Assembly (NCBI GenBank): GCA_041660205.1
Contig: JBAZWT010000002.1
Location: 46,901 to 110,900, forward strand
Direction of reading: 5' to 3'
Source: Candidatus Babeliales bacterium
Lineage (GTDB): Bacteria > Babelota > Babeliae > Babelales > Chromulinivoraceae
Length of the DNA stretch: 64,000 nucleotides
Part shown: in pieces, positions 25,609 through 35,069 of the stretch
Layout: the number at the start of each line of letters is the position of its first letter
Position numbering within the stretch: the stretch's first letter is position 1
Translations under genes and position numbers: made by a program
Notes under the pieces: model-generated
What the model was told of the DNA's origin: nothing
Seen by the model: the letters and a program-made list of their open reading frames with translations, nothing else
Databases searched by the model: none

Positions 25609-26007
25609 TGTTTAATTTCTCCTAATAATTATTGTTAAATCTACTTCTTTATAAATCGCAAAAATATATGTTTTTAATAATATCATGATTAGAATTGACA
25701 TTCCACCTTGTGAACAAACTTTTATAACTTTATAACATAAATTAATATTAAAATTTCTAAAAATAAATGTTTATACGGATATTTGTTGTGGTATCTAGAT
25801 ATTTAAAAATTAGTTATTAAATAATATAGAGATAAAAATTTTTTTATTACGTCAAATTTTAAAGAATCGATTTTCTTTTTTCAATCCGTCGGTTAATTTT
25901 GATTTAGTAGTAATTCAAATTCGCAAAGCCTATTGAGTTTCTCAGTTGTTAAGTTTGCATTGGTTCAAAATCATTCGTTGAGTTAAAAGACTAACTCAAA
26001 CTCTCAA
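25609..26007. other. AT-rich intergenic region with one inverted repeat
   Basis: 399 bases between two minus-strand genes. It contains the PhnA promoter region. TTGAGTTA and TAACTCAA (25978-25999) form a hairpin just after the aldehyde dehydrogenase stop, without a T run on the minus strand, so it is only a weak terminator candidate. Nothing else is supported. Confidence 0.4.
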
Positions 26008-27399
26008 TTATTTTTTTAAGGCTATGAGCTTAGAAAAGCATAATTCCCTTAATCCTTGTTTTCCATTCTCACGCCCTATGCCTGAATTTTTGTAACCGCC
26101 AAAAGGATCTTGCACTCTATTGTAATTTGCAGCATTGACACTAATATTTCCTGTTTGAATACGTTTGCTGATATCTAATGCTCGCTGCTTATTGTTGGTA
26201 TATACATATGCCCCAAGGCCATATGTGGTATCGTTAGCTAAAGCAATAGCTTGCTCATCAGACTCAAATGAAACGATTGGTAAGACTGGTCCAAAAACCT
26301 CTTCTTTCCATACGCGCATATCAGCAGTAATATTCGTAAGAATTGTTGGCTGAAAGTAAGCACCTAATAAACCATGAGGACGCTTTCCTCCGCAAATAAT
26401 TTTTGCGCCTTTATCTCGCGCATCAGCAACTTGCTCTTCGATGAGCAGACATTGTCTTTCTGCAACTAGTGGACCAATATCAACGGATGGATCTTGCGGG
26501 TCCCCAATTTTTTTAGTTGCTAAAAGTTCTTTTAATTGCGAAATGACTTTGTCAAAAAGAGTATGATGAACAATAAGTCGTTTGAGTCCATCACACGTTT
26601 GGCCGCTATTCACAAAACGATTCCAATAAATTGATTCAATCGTGCTTGATAGATTAGCATCGTCAAAAACAATTCCTGGGCCGGAGCCACCAAGTTCTAA
26701 TAATGCAGGAATGAAGTTTTTTGCTGCAACTTGATATAAATGTTTTCCAGCTCCTGTGCTTCCCGTAAAATGAATACCATCAATTACGCTATTCATCAGA
26801 TAATCGCCAACACTAGATCCATCACCATATATTTCATTGAAAACACCTGCAGGTAAATTTTTTGATAACATTATATCTTCAAGAAGTTTTCCGGTGAGCG
26901 GGCACTCCTCTGAATGTTTAAAAACAACAGTGTTTCCTACAACTAAATTTGGTATAACGCCCCATATAAAATTACAAAAAGGATAATTCCAGGGAGAGCT
27001 TACTGCAATGACTCCACGTGGCTCAAAAAAAAGATGGTGAATTTCATCTTCATCTTCAAAAACTATATCTGGTTTAAGCCAATCCTCTGCCAAGTCAAGA
27101 TAACCACGCATATAATGCAGACCAGCATCGATATCTATGATAGTGCGCACTGATGCTGGCATTCCCATTTCTAAGGTTGCAAGCGATCCAATTTCATTTT
27201 TTCTTTGTACAAATTCGTTATAAATATCTTCGAGTAATTCGAGGCGTTTTTTGACATCAAGGTTAGCCCAAGATTGCTTTGCATCGTGAGCTTGAGAAAC
27301 TTTCTTGTTTATTTCATCGATTGTTGAAACAGGTATTTCTCCGACAACTTCATAATTTTTACCAGGATTCAGTGACACAATTTTTTGCAATTTCATCAT
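26008..27399 (-). CDS. NAD(P)-dependent aldehyde dehydrogenase
   Basis: 463 aa, close to the YneI/GabD-like subgroup length. The substrate-channel and cofactor motifs are PRGVIAVSSPWNYPF (about 127-141), FTGSTGAGKHL, the general base in LELGGSGPGIV and the catalytic Cys in FVNSGQTCDGLKR. The C-terminal part carries the EEVFGPVLPI signature. It oxidises an aldehyde to the acid, perhaps succinate semialdehyde, but the substrate is not fixed by sequence. AAAAAAGGACGT precedes two tandem ATGs. Monocistronic. Confidence 0.92.
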   Translation of the reverse strand: MMKLQKIVSLNPGKNYEVVGEIPVSTIDEINKKVSQAHDAKQSWANLDVKKRLELLEDIYNEFVQRKNEIGSLATLEMGMPASVRTIIDIDAGLHYMRGYLDLAEDWLKPDIVFEDEDEIHHLFFEPRGVIAVSSPWNYPFCNFIWGVIPNLVVGNTVVFKHSEECPLTGKLLEDIMLSKNLPAGVFNEIYGDGSSVGDYLMNSVIDGIHFTGSTGAGKHLYQVAAKNFIPALLELGGSGPGIVFDDANLSSTIESIYWNRFVNSGQTCDGLKRLIVHHTLFDKVISQLKELLATKKIGDPQDPSVDIGPLVAERQCLLIEEQVADARDKGAKIICGGKRPHGLLGAYFQPTILTNITADMRVWKEEVFGPVLPIVSFESDEQAIALANDTTYGLGAYVYTNNKQRALDISKRIQTGNISVNAANYNRVQDPFGGYKNSGIGRENGKQGLRELCFSKLIALKK

Positions 27400-27641
27400 A
27401 CGTCCTTTTTTATTTTATCAATGATGATGAGAATACTAAACTTATGCATTACATTTCAACAACTCTATATTTTTTAAATCATTTTTTTTAAACATAAAAC
27501 CATATGTTCATTAATTAAAAGTTAATGCAACGGAATATATGTATTTCATTTTTTAATATAAGAAAACATAGTAATCTAAGAATAAAATTCATGGTACAAT
27601 ATTGATATATTTTAATTTTTTTCAAAATAGAAATTTTATAC

Positions 27642-28394
27642 ATGAGTAAAGATAATATACATGCTTATGGGCAGCTCTGTGGTCTGTTTTATGATGCAAC
27701 TGAAAAGTATGCTTCTGAGCAGGAAGTAGATTTTTTTATTTCATTTATTCAGCAGTATCCTGGTAGAGTTTTGGAAGCAATGTCAGGGTCAGGACGATTA
27801 CAAATTCCTTTGATCAAGTGCGGATATGTTGTTGATGGAGTTGATCATTCTTATGCAATGCTTGCACGTTGTCGTCAACGCTGTGCCAGCTTGGGACTCG
27901 AGCCAGAACTTTATGAGCAGTCGCTTGAAAATCTTGCATTACCACACACATATAACACTGTTATCATAGCATTCGGTTCGTTGCAGCTTATATCTGATCG
28001 CGATCTTGCTTTTAAAGCACTTAAAAACCTCAATGCCCATATGCTTCCTGGTGGTAATTTATTAATAGATATTTTTGTACCCGACATAACAATTGATGAA
28101 TACAGCATATCAACAGTTCGCCTCGACGAGCACAAAATGATACGTTTAAAAAGACGACATATATTTGATGAGCATAAAAAAATAGTGACTACTTTTTCTT
28201 TGTTTGAGTTGATAATTGATGGGACTACTGAAAAACAGGAAAACGAACTTATAGAATTAGTTTGGCGCTCAGATAAGCAGTGGCAAGAATTGTTGCTCGA
28301 AGCTGGTTTTGAAATAGTTCAAATTTATGATGAAAGATTTAAGGAATCGGAACCATCACGTGTTATTCATGCCAGGTCTGTTACGAAAAATTGA
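27642..28394 (+). CDS. Class I SAM-dependent methyltransferase
   Basis: 250 aa. Motif I is VLEAMSGSGRLQIPL (about 43-57), where an acidic residue and GxG hold SAM; the second strand VDGVDHSYAML supplies the ribose-binding acid; the following motif is 'NTVIIAFGSLQLI'. The C-terminal part is a beta-rich segment (methyltransferase type 11/12 pattern). The substrate is unknown. The ribosome site is weak. Stands alone, flanked by AT-rich spacers. Confidence 0.85.
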   Translation: MSKDNIHAYGQLCGLFYDATEKYASEQEVDFFISFIQQYPGRVLEAMSGSGRLQIPLIKCGYVVDGVDHSYAMLARCRQRCASLGLEPELYEQSLENLALPHTYNTVIIAFGSLQLISDRDLAFKALKNLNAHMLPGGNLLIDIFVPDITIDEYSISTVRLDEHKMIRLKRRHIFDEHKKIVTTFSLFELIIDGTTEKQENELIELVWRSDKQWQELLLEAGFEIVQIYDERFKESEPSRVIHARSVTKN

Positions 28395-28535
28395 AAATTA
28401 TCGCTCATAAGTTACGATACAAAAAGTTACGGTACAAAACCCAAGAAACATCCAAATATTATTATTTTTGACAAATAAGTTCGTTGCAATAGTGTGATTG
28501 AATAAAGTTACAATTGTAAAAAAACGAATTATTAT

Positions 28536-29012
28536 ATGGTTTCAGGTAAAAAATCAATCATTTTTGGCTTAGTATGTTTGATTTTTATAACATCAAATAT
28601 TTACTCGTATCAAAACAATAATCCTAAATCGCTTGTTGAAATTGTTCAGGCTACGTTTAAAAAAGAGATTTTAGATAGCCCTATTCCTGTTATTTTGATG
28701 ATAACTTCTAAAGGAAATGATACTTCTCGGTTGTTAGAAACTTTGTTTTTAGACGTTCACAAAGAGCTTCAGGGACGAGCAAAAGTGGTTGCTTTAAATA
28801 TAGATAAAAGTTTAAGTTTTGCACAAGAGCTTGGAGTAGTGACTGCACCCGTTCTTATGATCTACAACAAAGGTAAAAAAGTTGGCTCTCTTGAACTTAG
28901 TATGTCGCCAGCAGAAATAAAACATATTGTGAAATATGTTCGAAATTTAAACATTTTCACTTCTTTAGGTTACTACCGCTTGTTAATGAAATTGCTTGGT
29001 AAAATAACATAA
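28536..29012 (+). CDS. Exported thioredoxin-fold protein lacking the CxxC motif
   Basis: 158 aa. Signal peptide about 1-24; the mature part has the thioredoxin arrangement: strand VILMITSKGND, then 'GRAKVVALNIDKSLSFAQELGVVTAPVLMIYNKGKKVG' with the cis-Pro equivalent in TAPV. The position of the redox CxxC reads SKGNDTS, so it is not an oxidoreductase; chaperone or scaffold roles are possible. It has no evident ribosome site. Shared terminator follows. Confidence 0.65.
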   Translation: MVSGKKSIIFGLVCLIFITSNIYSYQNNNPKSLVEIVQATFKKEILDSPIPVILMITSKGNDTSRLLETLFLDVHKELQGRAKVVALNIDKSLSFAQELGVVTAPVLMIYNKGKKVGSLELSMSPAEIKHIVKYVRNLNIFTSLGYYRLLMKLLGKIT

Positions 29013-29040
29013 AGGCCTCTGATTTTTACAGAGGCCTTTT
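29011..29040. terminator. Bidirectional terminator between the thioredoxin-like gene and atpA
   Basis: AAAGGCCTCTG pairs with CAGAGGCCTTT around a seven-base loop, with a T run on the plus strand and A/T-rich flanks. It also marks the end of the ATP synthase transcript, 33 bases after the alpha stop. Confidence 0.85.
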
Positions 29041-29073
29041 ATAGTGTCTACATTAATCAACTATTAAATCTAT

Positions 29074-30582
29074 TTACTCTGATTGCTCATTTCTAAACAA
29101 TTGAGCAAACTCTGCCATGATAACTTTTAGTTTTTCCAAATTGCCTTCAGATACATCCTGAGACATTTTAATTTCTTGGTACAAGTCTGGATACACCGAT
29201 GCAACGTAACTTATGCTTTTTTGGATAAACGAAGAAATTTCTTTTAAAGAAATGCTGTCTAAAATGCTTTGTCGGAGCATGAATAAAATAATTGCCTCAT
29301 CGACGAATGAATAATGTAAAAACTGCTCTTGTTTTAAAATTTCAACAGCTACAGCTCCACGATTCAATTGTCGTTGTGAAATTTCATCAAGTTCTGTTCC
29401 AAACTGAGCAAAGCTCAAAAGTTCATTATATTGTGCAAGTTCTAAACGAAGTGCTTTCGACATTTTTTTAACAGCTAACGTCTGAGCTGCGCCACCCACA
29501 CGTGACACTGAAAGCTCAACGCTGATAGCTGGTCGTATACCCTGTTTAAACAACTGAGCATCTAAAAACAACTGTCCATCAGTGATGGAAATTAAGTTTG
29601 TCGGAATGTATGCCGTGATATCATCTTCTTGAATTTGAATAATTGGTAGCGATGTGATTGATCCACCAGCTTTTAGACAAGCTGAACGTTCAAGTAGCCG
29701 AGAGTGTAAATAAAATACGTCACCAGGATACGCTTCACGTCCAGGAGCTCGACGCATCAAAAGAGACATTTCTCGATATGCCACAGCATGATTTGTTAAA
29801 TCATCATACACAATTAAAACATCTTTACCCTTGTGCATAAAATATTCACCAAGAGCAGTACCAGAATATGGTGCAAGATATTGATTTAACGAAGCTTCAC
29901 TTGAGTCAGCGCTCATAACAACGGTGTACTCAAGAGCGCCACGCTCTTCTAATTTTTTTACTAAGCGCGCTAGATTACCTTGTCTTTGGCCAATTGAAAC
30001 ATAAATGCAAATAACATCTTTGCCTTTTTGATTCAAAATAACGTCGATAGCAAGCGCTGTTTTACCGGTATTTCGGTTTCCTACGATTAATTCACGTTGC
30101 CCTTTTCCAATTGGTACCAAGGCATCAATTGCTAAAACACCTGTTTGCAGCGACTGTGAAATCGGTGTTCGTTCAATAATTGTTGCACAATCTTGCTCAA
30201 CAAATCGATATGACGATGTAGCAATCTTGCCAAGACCATCAATTGGTTCGCCCAGTGCGTTGATTACGCGACCAAGCATGCCGTCTCCAACTGGAATTTT
30301 TAAAGCTTCACCGGTGCGCTTTACTACTTCACCTTCAGTAACTGAAATAGTTTGAGATAAAACAAAAATAGAAACAAAATCATCACTCATGTTTAAAATG
30401 ATACCTTTGTTACCACCCTCAAAAGCTACAAGCTCGCCGTAAATAGCATCCATAAGTCCGTAAACTTTACAAATACCATCACCAACTTGGACAACAACCC
30501 CAACTTCATCTAGTTCTTTATGTGGTTTATCTTGCAACTCTTGTTGCAGTAAGGAAATTAATTCTAAATCTTTTGTGTTCAT
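29074..30582 (-). CDS. atpA: F-type ATP synthase subunit alpha
   Basis: 502 aa, full length. P-loop GNRNTGKT (168-175; usual form GDRQTGKT), Walker B 'VLIVYDDLT', the signature 'AYPGDVFYLHSRLLERS', and the conserved 'RPAISVELSVSRVGG' with the arginine finger. Alpha forms the noncatalytic nucleotide sites of the F1 head. Last gene of the cluster, 34 bases after delta. No gamma, beta or epsilon follows, as a terminator is next. Confidence 0.97.
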   Translation of the reverse strand: MNTKDLELISLLQQELQDKPHKELDEVGVVVQVGDGICKVYGLMDAIYGELVAFEGGNKGIILNMSDDFVSIFVLSQTISVTEGEVVKRTGEALKIPVGDGMLGRVINALGEPIDGLGKIATSSYRFVEQDCATIIERTPISQSLQTGVLAIDALVPIGKGQRELIVGNRNTGKTALAIDVILNQKGKDVICIYVSIGQRQGNLARLVKKLEERGALEYTVVMSADSSEASLNQYLAPYSGTALGEYFMHKGKDVLIVYDDLTNHAVAYREMSLLMRRAPGREAYPGDVFYLHSRLLERSACLKAGGSITSLPIIQIQEDDITAYIPTNLISITDGQLFLDAQLFKQGIRPAISVELSVSRVGGAAQTLAVKKMSKALRLELAQYNELLSFAQFGTELDEISQRQLNRGAVAVEILKQEQFLHYSFVDEAIILFMLRQSILDSISLKEISSFIQKSISYVASVYPDLYQEIKMSQDVSEGNLEKLKVIMAEFAQLFRNEQSE

Positions 30583-30616
30583 ATCACCCTTCAGTAGCCA
30601 TGTATGGTATAACCAT

Positions 30617-31162
30617 TTATGGTGTAATCATTTTATGACGTAATTTTCGCAATCGTGCTGCAATAGAATATTCCCATAAGAAAATCTCCGATTGCATTCT
30701 AATTCCAGCAATTAAAGATGGATCAATTTCTACATGACTTATAATCCGTTTGCCAGAAAGTTTTGCGAAAAATGTTTCAAATTTTGTTATCTCAGACTCT
30801 GTCAATGGAGTTGCTGTTTGTATAGAGACTTCTAAGCTTCCACTACGAATTTCAAACAAACAACAAATATCTTGTAAAACTTGGGCAAAATACAAAAGGC
30901 GTTTATGCCTGAGTAAAATCTTTACTAATTTTTTCAAGGTATCATGGAGCGAAAAATGAGAAAATATTTCATCAATCATAACATGTTTTTTTTCATGTAA
31001 TTTCGTCATCAAACTTACCAAGGACATAAAATTATGATGCCGACGAAAAAAACGAATTGCCAGTTTCATGTTATCAATATCGGTTGATGTCAAAATGTCG
31101 CCATACTCAATCAAATAAGCTTTAGCGTATTGTTTTGCGACTAGTGATTGTGAATATATCAT
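30617..31162 (-). CDS. atpH: F-type ATP synthase subunit delta
   Basis: 181 aa with the delta/OSCP pattern: 'LVAKQYAKAYL' at the start, a helical N-domain, and the C-terminal 'DPSLIAGIRMQSEIFLWEYSIAARLRKL' stretch, which is the family's GG(I/v)xxxxxxxxxDxSxxxxLxxL signature in degenerate form. It joins F1 to the peripheral stalk. It lies between the b-like and alpha genes, as usual. Confidence 0.88.
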   Translation of the reverse strand: MIYSQSLVAKQYAKAYLIEYGDILTSTDIDNMKLAIRFFRRHHNFMSLVSLMTKLHEKKHVMIDEIFSHFSLHDTLKKLVKILLRHKRLLYFAQVLQDICCLFEIRSGSLEVSIQTATPLTESEITKFETFFAKLSGKRIISHVEIDPSLIAGIRMQSEIFLWEYSIAARLRKLRHKMITP

Positions 31163-31167
31163 TTCAA

Positions 31168-31650
31168 TTACTCGCCAAGTGCATCAAGCACTTTAGTTAT
31201 ATATTTTTGTCCTCGTGCTTTATCTTCTTGAAACGCTTGCTGTAAGTCTTTGGTTGCTTGCTCAATAAGTGCGGGAATCTCTTCTTGCATCAAGTGACGT
31301 CGCTTTATGCTCTCAAGCTTGCGATTTGCCAATAGATTCATTTTTTTTTGACGCTCTTTACACATAGCTTGTTCTTGAAAGGCTGCTGCGTTAACACTCT
31401 TATCCCATGCAGCAAATTTTTCCTGCATAGCCTGAAAAATCTTCTCTTCATCCTTCATTGTTTGCTCAACCTGCTCGCACTCTTGACGCAACTGTATGCG
31501 TTGCTGCTGCAACAAGTCTATCGCAGTTTTCTCTTGTCCAATGTACTTCATAATGCTGCCGACAGCGTAGCGCTTGACTAAATAAATAACCAATCCAATT
31601 CGCAGCAGTAAGTTTAAAAATTTAAAAATTTCATCAACAGAAAAAATCAT
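31168..31650 (-). CDS. atpF: F-type ATP synthase b-type subunit (peripheral stalk)
   Basis: 160 aa. One N-terminal transmembrane helix (about 10-25, FLNLLLRIGLVIYLVKRYA), then a long charged coiled coil of about 130 residues. Divergent, but the position between c and delta identifies it. The start overlaps the end of the other b-like gene by 4 bases. Confidence 0.8.
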   Translation of the reverse strand: MIFSVDEIFKFLNLLLRIGLVIYLVKRYAVGSIMKYIGQEKTAIDLLQQQRIQLRQECEQVEQTMKDEEKIFQAMQEKFAAWDKSVNAAAFQEQAMCKERQKKMNLLANRKLESIKRRHLMQEEIPALIEQATKDLQQAFQEDKARGQKYITKVLDALGE

Positions 31651-32018
31651 AGTTTAACATTCGACAGTTCGTCCTGTAACATGTTTTGAACTGCTGTTTT
31701 TTGTTGATCTGATAATTTTATATCTTGTGTTTTTAATGGTTCTGGCAATGTTTGATCGATAGAGCAAGATGGTAAAGAAAAGCTCGGAATCTTTTTGTAC
31801 AAAGACTCTTTCATCAAATTCCATCGAGTCTTTTGCTGCGTTAAAAGCTGTTGCTGCTGCGCGACGGTATCGTCAATTTTTTTATTGAGTCCATCAGTTC
31901 GAGACTTTTCAGCAGCTAAAATTTTAAGCGCTGGAGCAAATACACATTTTCGTAAAACAAAATAGGCAATGCAAAAATTACCTATTTGAAAAAAAAGAGT
32001 TACGTTTGGAAGATCCAT
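31647..32018 (-). CDS. Second b-type ATP synthase subunit (b'-like)
   Basis: 123 aa. N-terminal hydrophobic helix (VTLFFQIGNFCIAYFVLRKC) followed by a coiled coil 'KSRTDGLNKKIDDTVAQQQQLL' and a C-terminal polar tail with Pro-rich part. The paired b/b' arrangement makes a heterodimeric stalk in cyanobacteria and some other bacteria. It follows the c gene directly and overlaps the next b gene. It is shorter than a typical b subunit. Confidence 0.75.
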   Translation of the reverse strand: MDLPNVTLFFQIGNFCIAYFVLRKCVFAPALKILAAEKSRTDGLNKKIDDTVAQQQQLLTQQKTRWNLMKESLYKKIPSFSLPSCSIDQTLPEPLKTQDIKLSDQQKTAVQNMLQDELSNVKL

Positions 32019-32051
32019 GCGACTTTATAACCTTACAAGCTATATCTCAAA

Positions 32052-32303
32052 TTAGCTTACTTTAATAACAACTATAACAGCTATAATCATAACGTATATG
32101 GCACATGTTTCAACAAGCGCCATTGAAATAATCATAGCCATGCGAATTTTAGAATTTGACTCAGGATATTTTCCAATGTTTTCACAAGCTGCTCGCCCAA
32201 TCATCCCTTGCGCTAGTGATGGACCGACTGTCCCTATTGCCATAGCTATTGCAGCTGCAACAAAAACTGCCGCTTTAGTATAGTCAACTATATTTGCATC
32301 CAT
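32052..32303 (-). CDS. atpE: F-type ATP synthase subunit c
   Basis: 83 aa, two transmembrane helices with the polar loop CENIGKYPES. The ion-binding Glu is E65 (ALVETCAIY), with Q32 in SLAQG on helix 1. Q32, E65 and hydroxyl T66 correspond to the Na+-coordinating residues of Ilyobacter tartaricus c (Q32, E65, S66), so the ring may use Na+ instead of H+; T67 of the model is Cys here. First gene of the cluster; subunit a is not present upstream. Confidence 0.93.
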   Translation of the reverse strand: MDANIVDYTKAAVFVAAAIAMAIGTVGPSLAQGMIGRAACENIGKYPESNSKIRMAMIISMALVETCAIYVMIIAVIVVIKVS

Positions 32304-32482
32304 GTTTTGTCCCTTATCTTTATTACATGTTATAAAGTTTTAAAAGCTATCTTACATCTTTTCACTTTGTAAGATCAATATTCTCATGAATCTTTAAAAA
32401 ATCAAGAATTTATCGCAGAAAACTTTGCTCCATAGCGTTATCATCAAGAAAACTCAACTACGGCTTCTCAGCAAGAGAGGAG

Positions 32483-33217
32483 TTAACCTTGATTGGAGGC
32501 TTGCACTTTTTCAATAAATTCCTGCACCAACTTCAAATAATGTTCTTGCATATCTTTATCAGTTAATAAATCTAGGGAGTTATCCAAAATCAATTGAGGC
32601 AGGCTTAAAACGTGCTCATCAACACCCTTTTTATGGATAAACCAATCATCATATTTTTCTTCTAGAGCTTTTAGATAATCTAAAGAAATAGGCTTTTCTT
32701 CAAATCTACCTCGACTCATTATTCTTTTGTAACAAACTTCTGCTGGAGTTCGCAAATAAATAAAACCTTGCGGTTGTGAACCTTGCGGTTGTAAACCCGA
32801 TGATTGCTGTTGTATTCTTGCAGATTCACGATCCCATGATTTTTTATACAAGCACCACTCAAGACCGTTCATGGTGCCAATTTCTTTTGCCACTTGAGCA
32901 AAACAATAACGCCCAGAATAAATCGACCTTTCAACAAAGCGTATCGCTCGTCCGCTATCTTGTTCATCAGCATGAAGTAGCTGATCGACGCGCGTGAGTA
33001 AAATATAACTTTGAAGCGTATAGGCCCAACGCGAACCGTCTAAGAAAAACTGCTCTAGTAAATTATGTCCTTCAACGTCTTGCCATAAGTTATTTGGCTC
33101 ATAGATGACATGTACATTGATATGCTGCTTTATAAAATTTAAAAACGTCGATTTTCCAACTCCTACGTTTCCTTCAACAAAAATAGTTGGAAATGCGTGT
33201 GCTTTTGTGTGCTTCAT
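32483..33217 (-). CDS. Deoxynucleoside kinase (dNK/dGK-dCK family)
   Basis: 244 aa. P-loop GNVGVGKST (16-24), the ERS motif in 'RFVERSIYSGRYCFAQ', and the LID-containing segment 'YLRTPAEVCYKRIMSRGRFEEKPISLDYL', with conserved Arg residues, match the deoxyribonucleoside kinases known from animals, some viruses and certain bacteria. It phosphorylates imported deoxynucleosides, which suits a host-dependent cell with salvage. A short Gln/Gly/Ser repeat (LQPQGSQPQG) is inserted before the LID. The gene is upstream of, and co-oriented with, the ATP synthase cluster, but separated by 180 bases. Confidence 0.85.
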   Translation of the reverse strand: MKHTKAHAFPTIFVEGNVGVGKSTFLNFIKQHINVHVIYEPNNLWQDVEGHNLLEQFFLDGSRWAYTLQSYILLTRVDQLLHADEQDSGRAIRFVERSIYSGRYCFAQVAKEIGTMNGLEWCLYKKSWDRESARIQQQSSGLQPQGSQPQGFIYLRTPAEVCYKRIMSRGRFEEKPISLDYLKALEEKYDDWFIHKKGVDEHVLSLPQLILDNSLDLLTDKDMQEHYLKLVQEFIEKVQASNQG

Positions 33218-33386
33218 AAAACCCTTCAGTTTAATATGTGACCTTATTTAAGGGAGCCTAACATACTATAATAAACAAGCCATCGGGATAAATAGGCCAT
33301 GAGCAGCCATTTTTGCCTTAATGAAAAAAATATAGTAAGGTTATCAAGGAAAAAGAATGTACAAATTGAATTAAAAAACGGTGAAC

Positions 33387-35048
33387 ATGATTTTTTTAAA
33401 CTATAAAAATAAATTTGCAACTTTCACTTTATTCATGTTACTTGGCACAGCTTTATTTCAAACAACACGAGCAGAAGATGATATGCTCGATGACGATCTC
33501 GACGCACTTTTATACTCAATTACTCCTGAAGATTTAGAAACACTACGATCATGCGAGCCAGGAGAAGCTACACAATGGATCGCGCTACTAACAATAACAG
33601 AAGCCGCAAAGCTTTTTGATCAAGATTTTTACAAAAAAACATCAATACCGGTCGCCAGAAATCTTATTAATTATCCAGATTTTCTTTTGTGTACCTACCA
33701 AACGCCAGAGTGCTCGTACCAAGTTCTAGCTGAAAAACAATTAACCACTCATGTATTTTATAACATCTCGAGTAAAAAAGCTTTTACCCAGGATCTTGAA
33801 ACCGACGTACAAAGAGTAGTCGGTAATCGCATTGGATCGTATTTAAATATTGAAAACCAAGCCCTTAGAGATCTTATTAAAAAAATATTGAATCTTGTGC
33901 CAGTCGGTCTTGATCCTTTAAGGAATATAAATTTCCCTAATCTTTTACAAGTTATTGGAGATGCCAGACTTGAAGAACGACGAATGGGCTTTATGTGGCA
34001 CTACTGTCAACAAATAAACCCAAACACATACTTTGAATGCAGATTACCTTTTTTCTGGATGATTCGAAATTTAAACTTTACTCCAGAAGAAAAACGAAGA
34101 ATCTCAGACCAGTTATCATTGTTTACCGGCACATGCGTCAATGAGCAAGAATTTGCAGAAAAACATCTTATTTTTGATGCTTTAGGAACAGGGACTCTTG
34201 AATTAAGTCTTTGCACAAAAATATTTGAACGGCCAACTTGGGGTATTGATGGTGGCGGCTGTTTATACCTACCAACTGATTATCATTTTGCCACAGGTTT
34301 ATATGGCACCTATTTTCAACCGAAAGATCAGCAACCACTATTAGATTTATGTGATTTGGTTAATGTTTCTGCATTTGAACTAAATCCTGACTACAAAAAA
34401 ATTCTTTCTGATTATGGTCTGGCAGCAATTGATCATTTATCTTCAGCACTTTTACAATGTCCACTCGGATACAATAAACATCTTGGCGCAGGACTAAAAT
34501 TAAATCCTTATTGGCAGATACGAGACGATTTACAGTACAAAGGCCAATACATACTTGAATTCTTTTTAGCTCAAGATGAAAAAAGATTTTTTGTTGAAAA
34601 ACAACCAAAAATACCTTTTTCAACAAGATTTACAGCTCTTACCGTTCCCGATGAAGAAAAATTATTAATTTTCGAGCAAGAGTTAACCAAATGGTTATTT
34701 CCTCGTGTCTTTACTACAAAAGTTTTGCCTGGAATTATTTTTAACTCGACAACAGCTTTACAAAAAACATATCGTCGCTGGGATTTTACCGCTGGATATA
34801 ACGCTTGGTACAGAGGCAATGAAAGTTACCTTGAAATCAATGCTCCAGCAGAAATTGTTAAAAATTTAGACATATGCAAATCTTTAACCCCAAGCGCTTG
34901 GGCCGTAAAACTATTTGGAAAATTACATCGAGACTTTAATGGTTCTCGGCACGACGTCTCTTTCTCTTTATATGGTGATGCAACATTGTTTAACCAAGGT
35001 ATTGGCAATGATTTCATCCTTGGTGTCAGCTTTGATACAAAGTTTTAA
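33387..35048 (+). CDS. Large exported beta-barrel-like protein
   Basis: 553 aa from ATG 33387; a GTG two codons upstream is possible. Signal peptide (FATFTLFMLLGTALFQTTRA), acidic N-terminus (EDDMLDDDLD), a central helical part, then strands typical of outer-membrane barrels ('YRRWDFTAGYNAWYRG', 'FILGVSFDTKF') with terminal Phe. Similar proteins recur as paralogues in host-associated lineages, but I cannot name a family. 21 bases separate it from the LeuRS-CP1-like gene, suggesting one transcript. Confidence 0.6.
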   Translation: MIFLNYKNKFATFTLFMLLGTALFQTTRAEDDMLDDDLDALLYSITPEDLETLRSCEPGEATQWIALLTITEAAKLFDQDFYKKTSIPVARNLINYPDFLLCTYQTPECSYQVLAEKQLTTHVFYNISSKKAFTQDLETDVQRVVGNRIGSYLNIENQALRDLIKKILNLVPVGLDPLRNINFPNLLQVIGDARLEERRMGFMWHYCQQINPNTYFECRLPFFWMIRNLNFTPEEKRRISDQLSLFTGTCVNEQEFAEKHLIFDALGTGTLELSLCTKIFERPTWGIDGGGCLYLPTDYHFATGLYGTYFQPKDQQPLLDLCDLVNVSAFELNPDYKKILSDYGLAAIDHLSSALLQCPLGYNKHLGAGLKLNPYWQIRDDLQYKGQYILEFFLAQDEKRFFVEKQPKIPFSTRFTALTVPDEEKLLIFEQELTKWLFPRVFTTKVLPGIIFNSTTALQKTYRRWDFTAGYNAWYRGNESYLEINAPAEIVKNLDICKSLTPSAWAVKLFGKLHRDFNGSRHDVSFSLYGDATLFNQGIGNDFILGVSFDTKF

Positions 35049-35069
35049 AATACGAAATGGATATAAAAC

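Noticed and set aside
15541..25610. Second attachment site (copy of the tRNA-Arg 3' end) to the right of the recombinase
   Set aside because: Reading the region by eye I saw no second copy of the CCAATCGGGCACACCA end; a computed search is needed to be sure.
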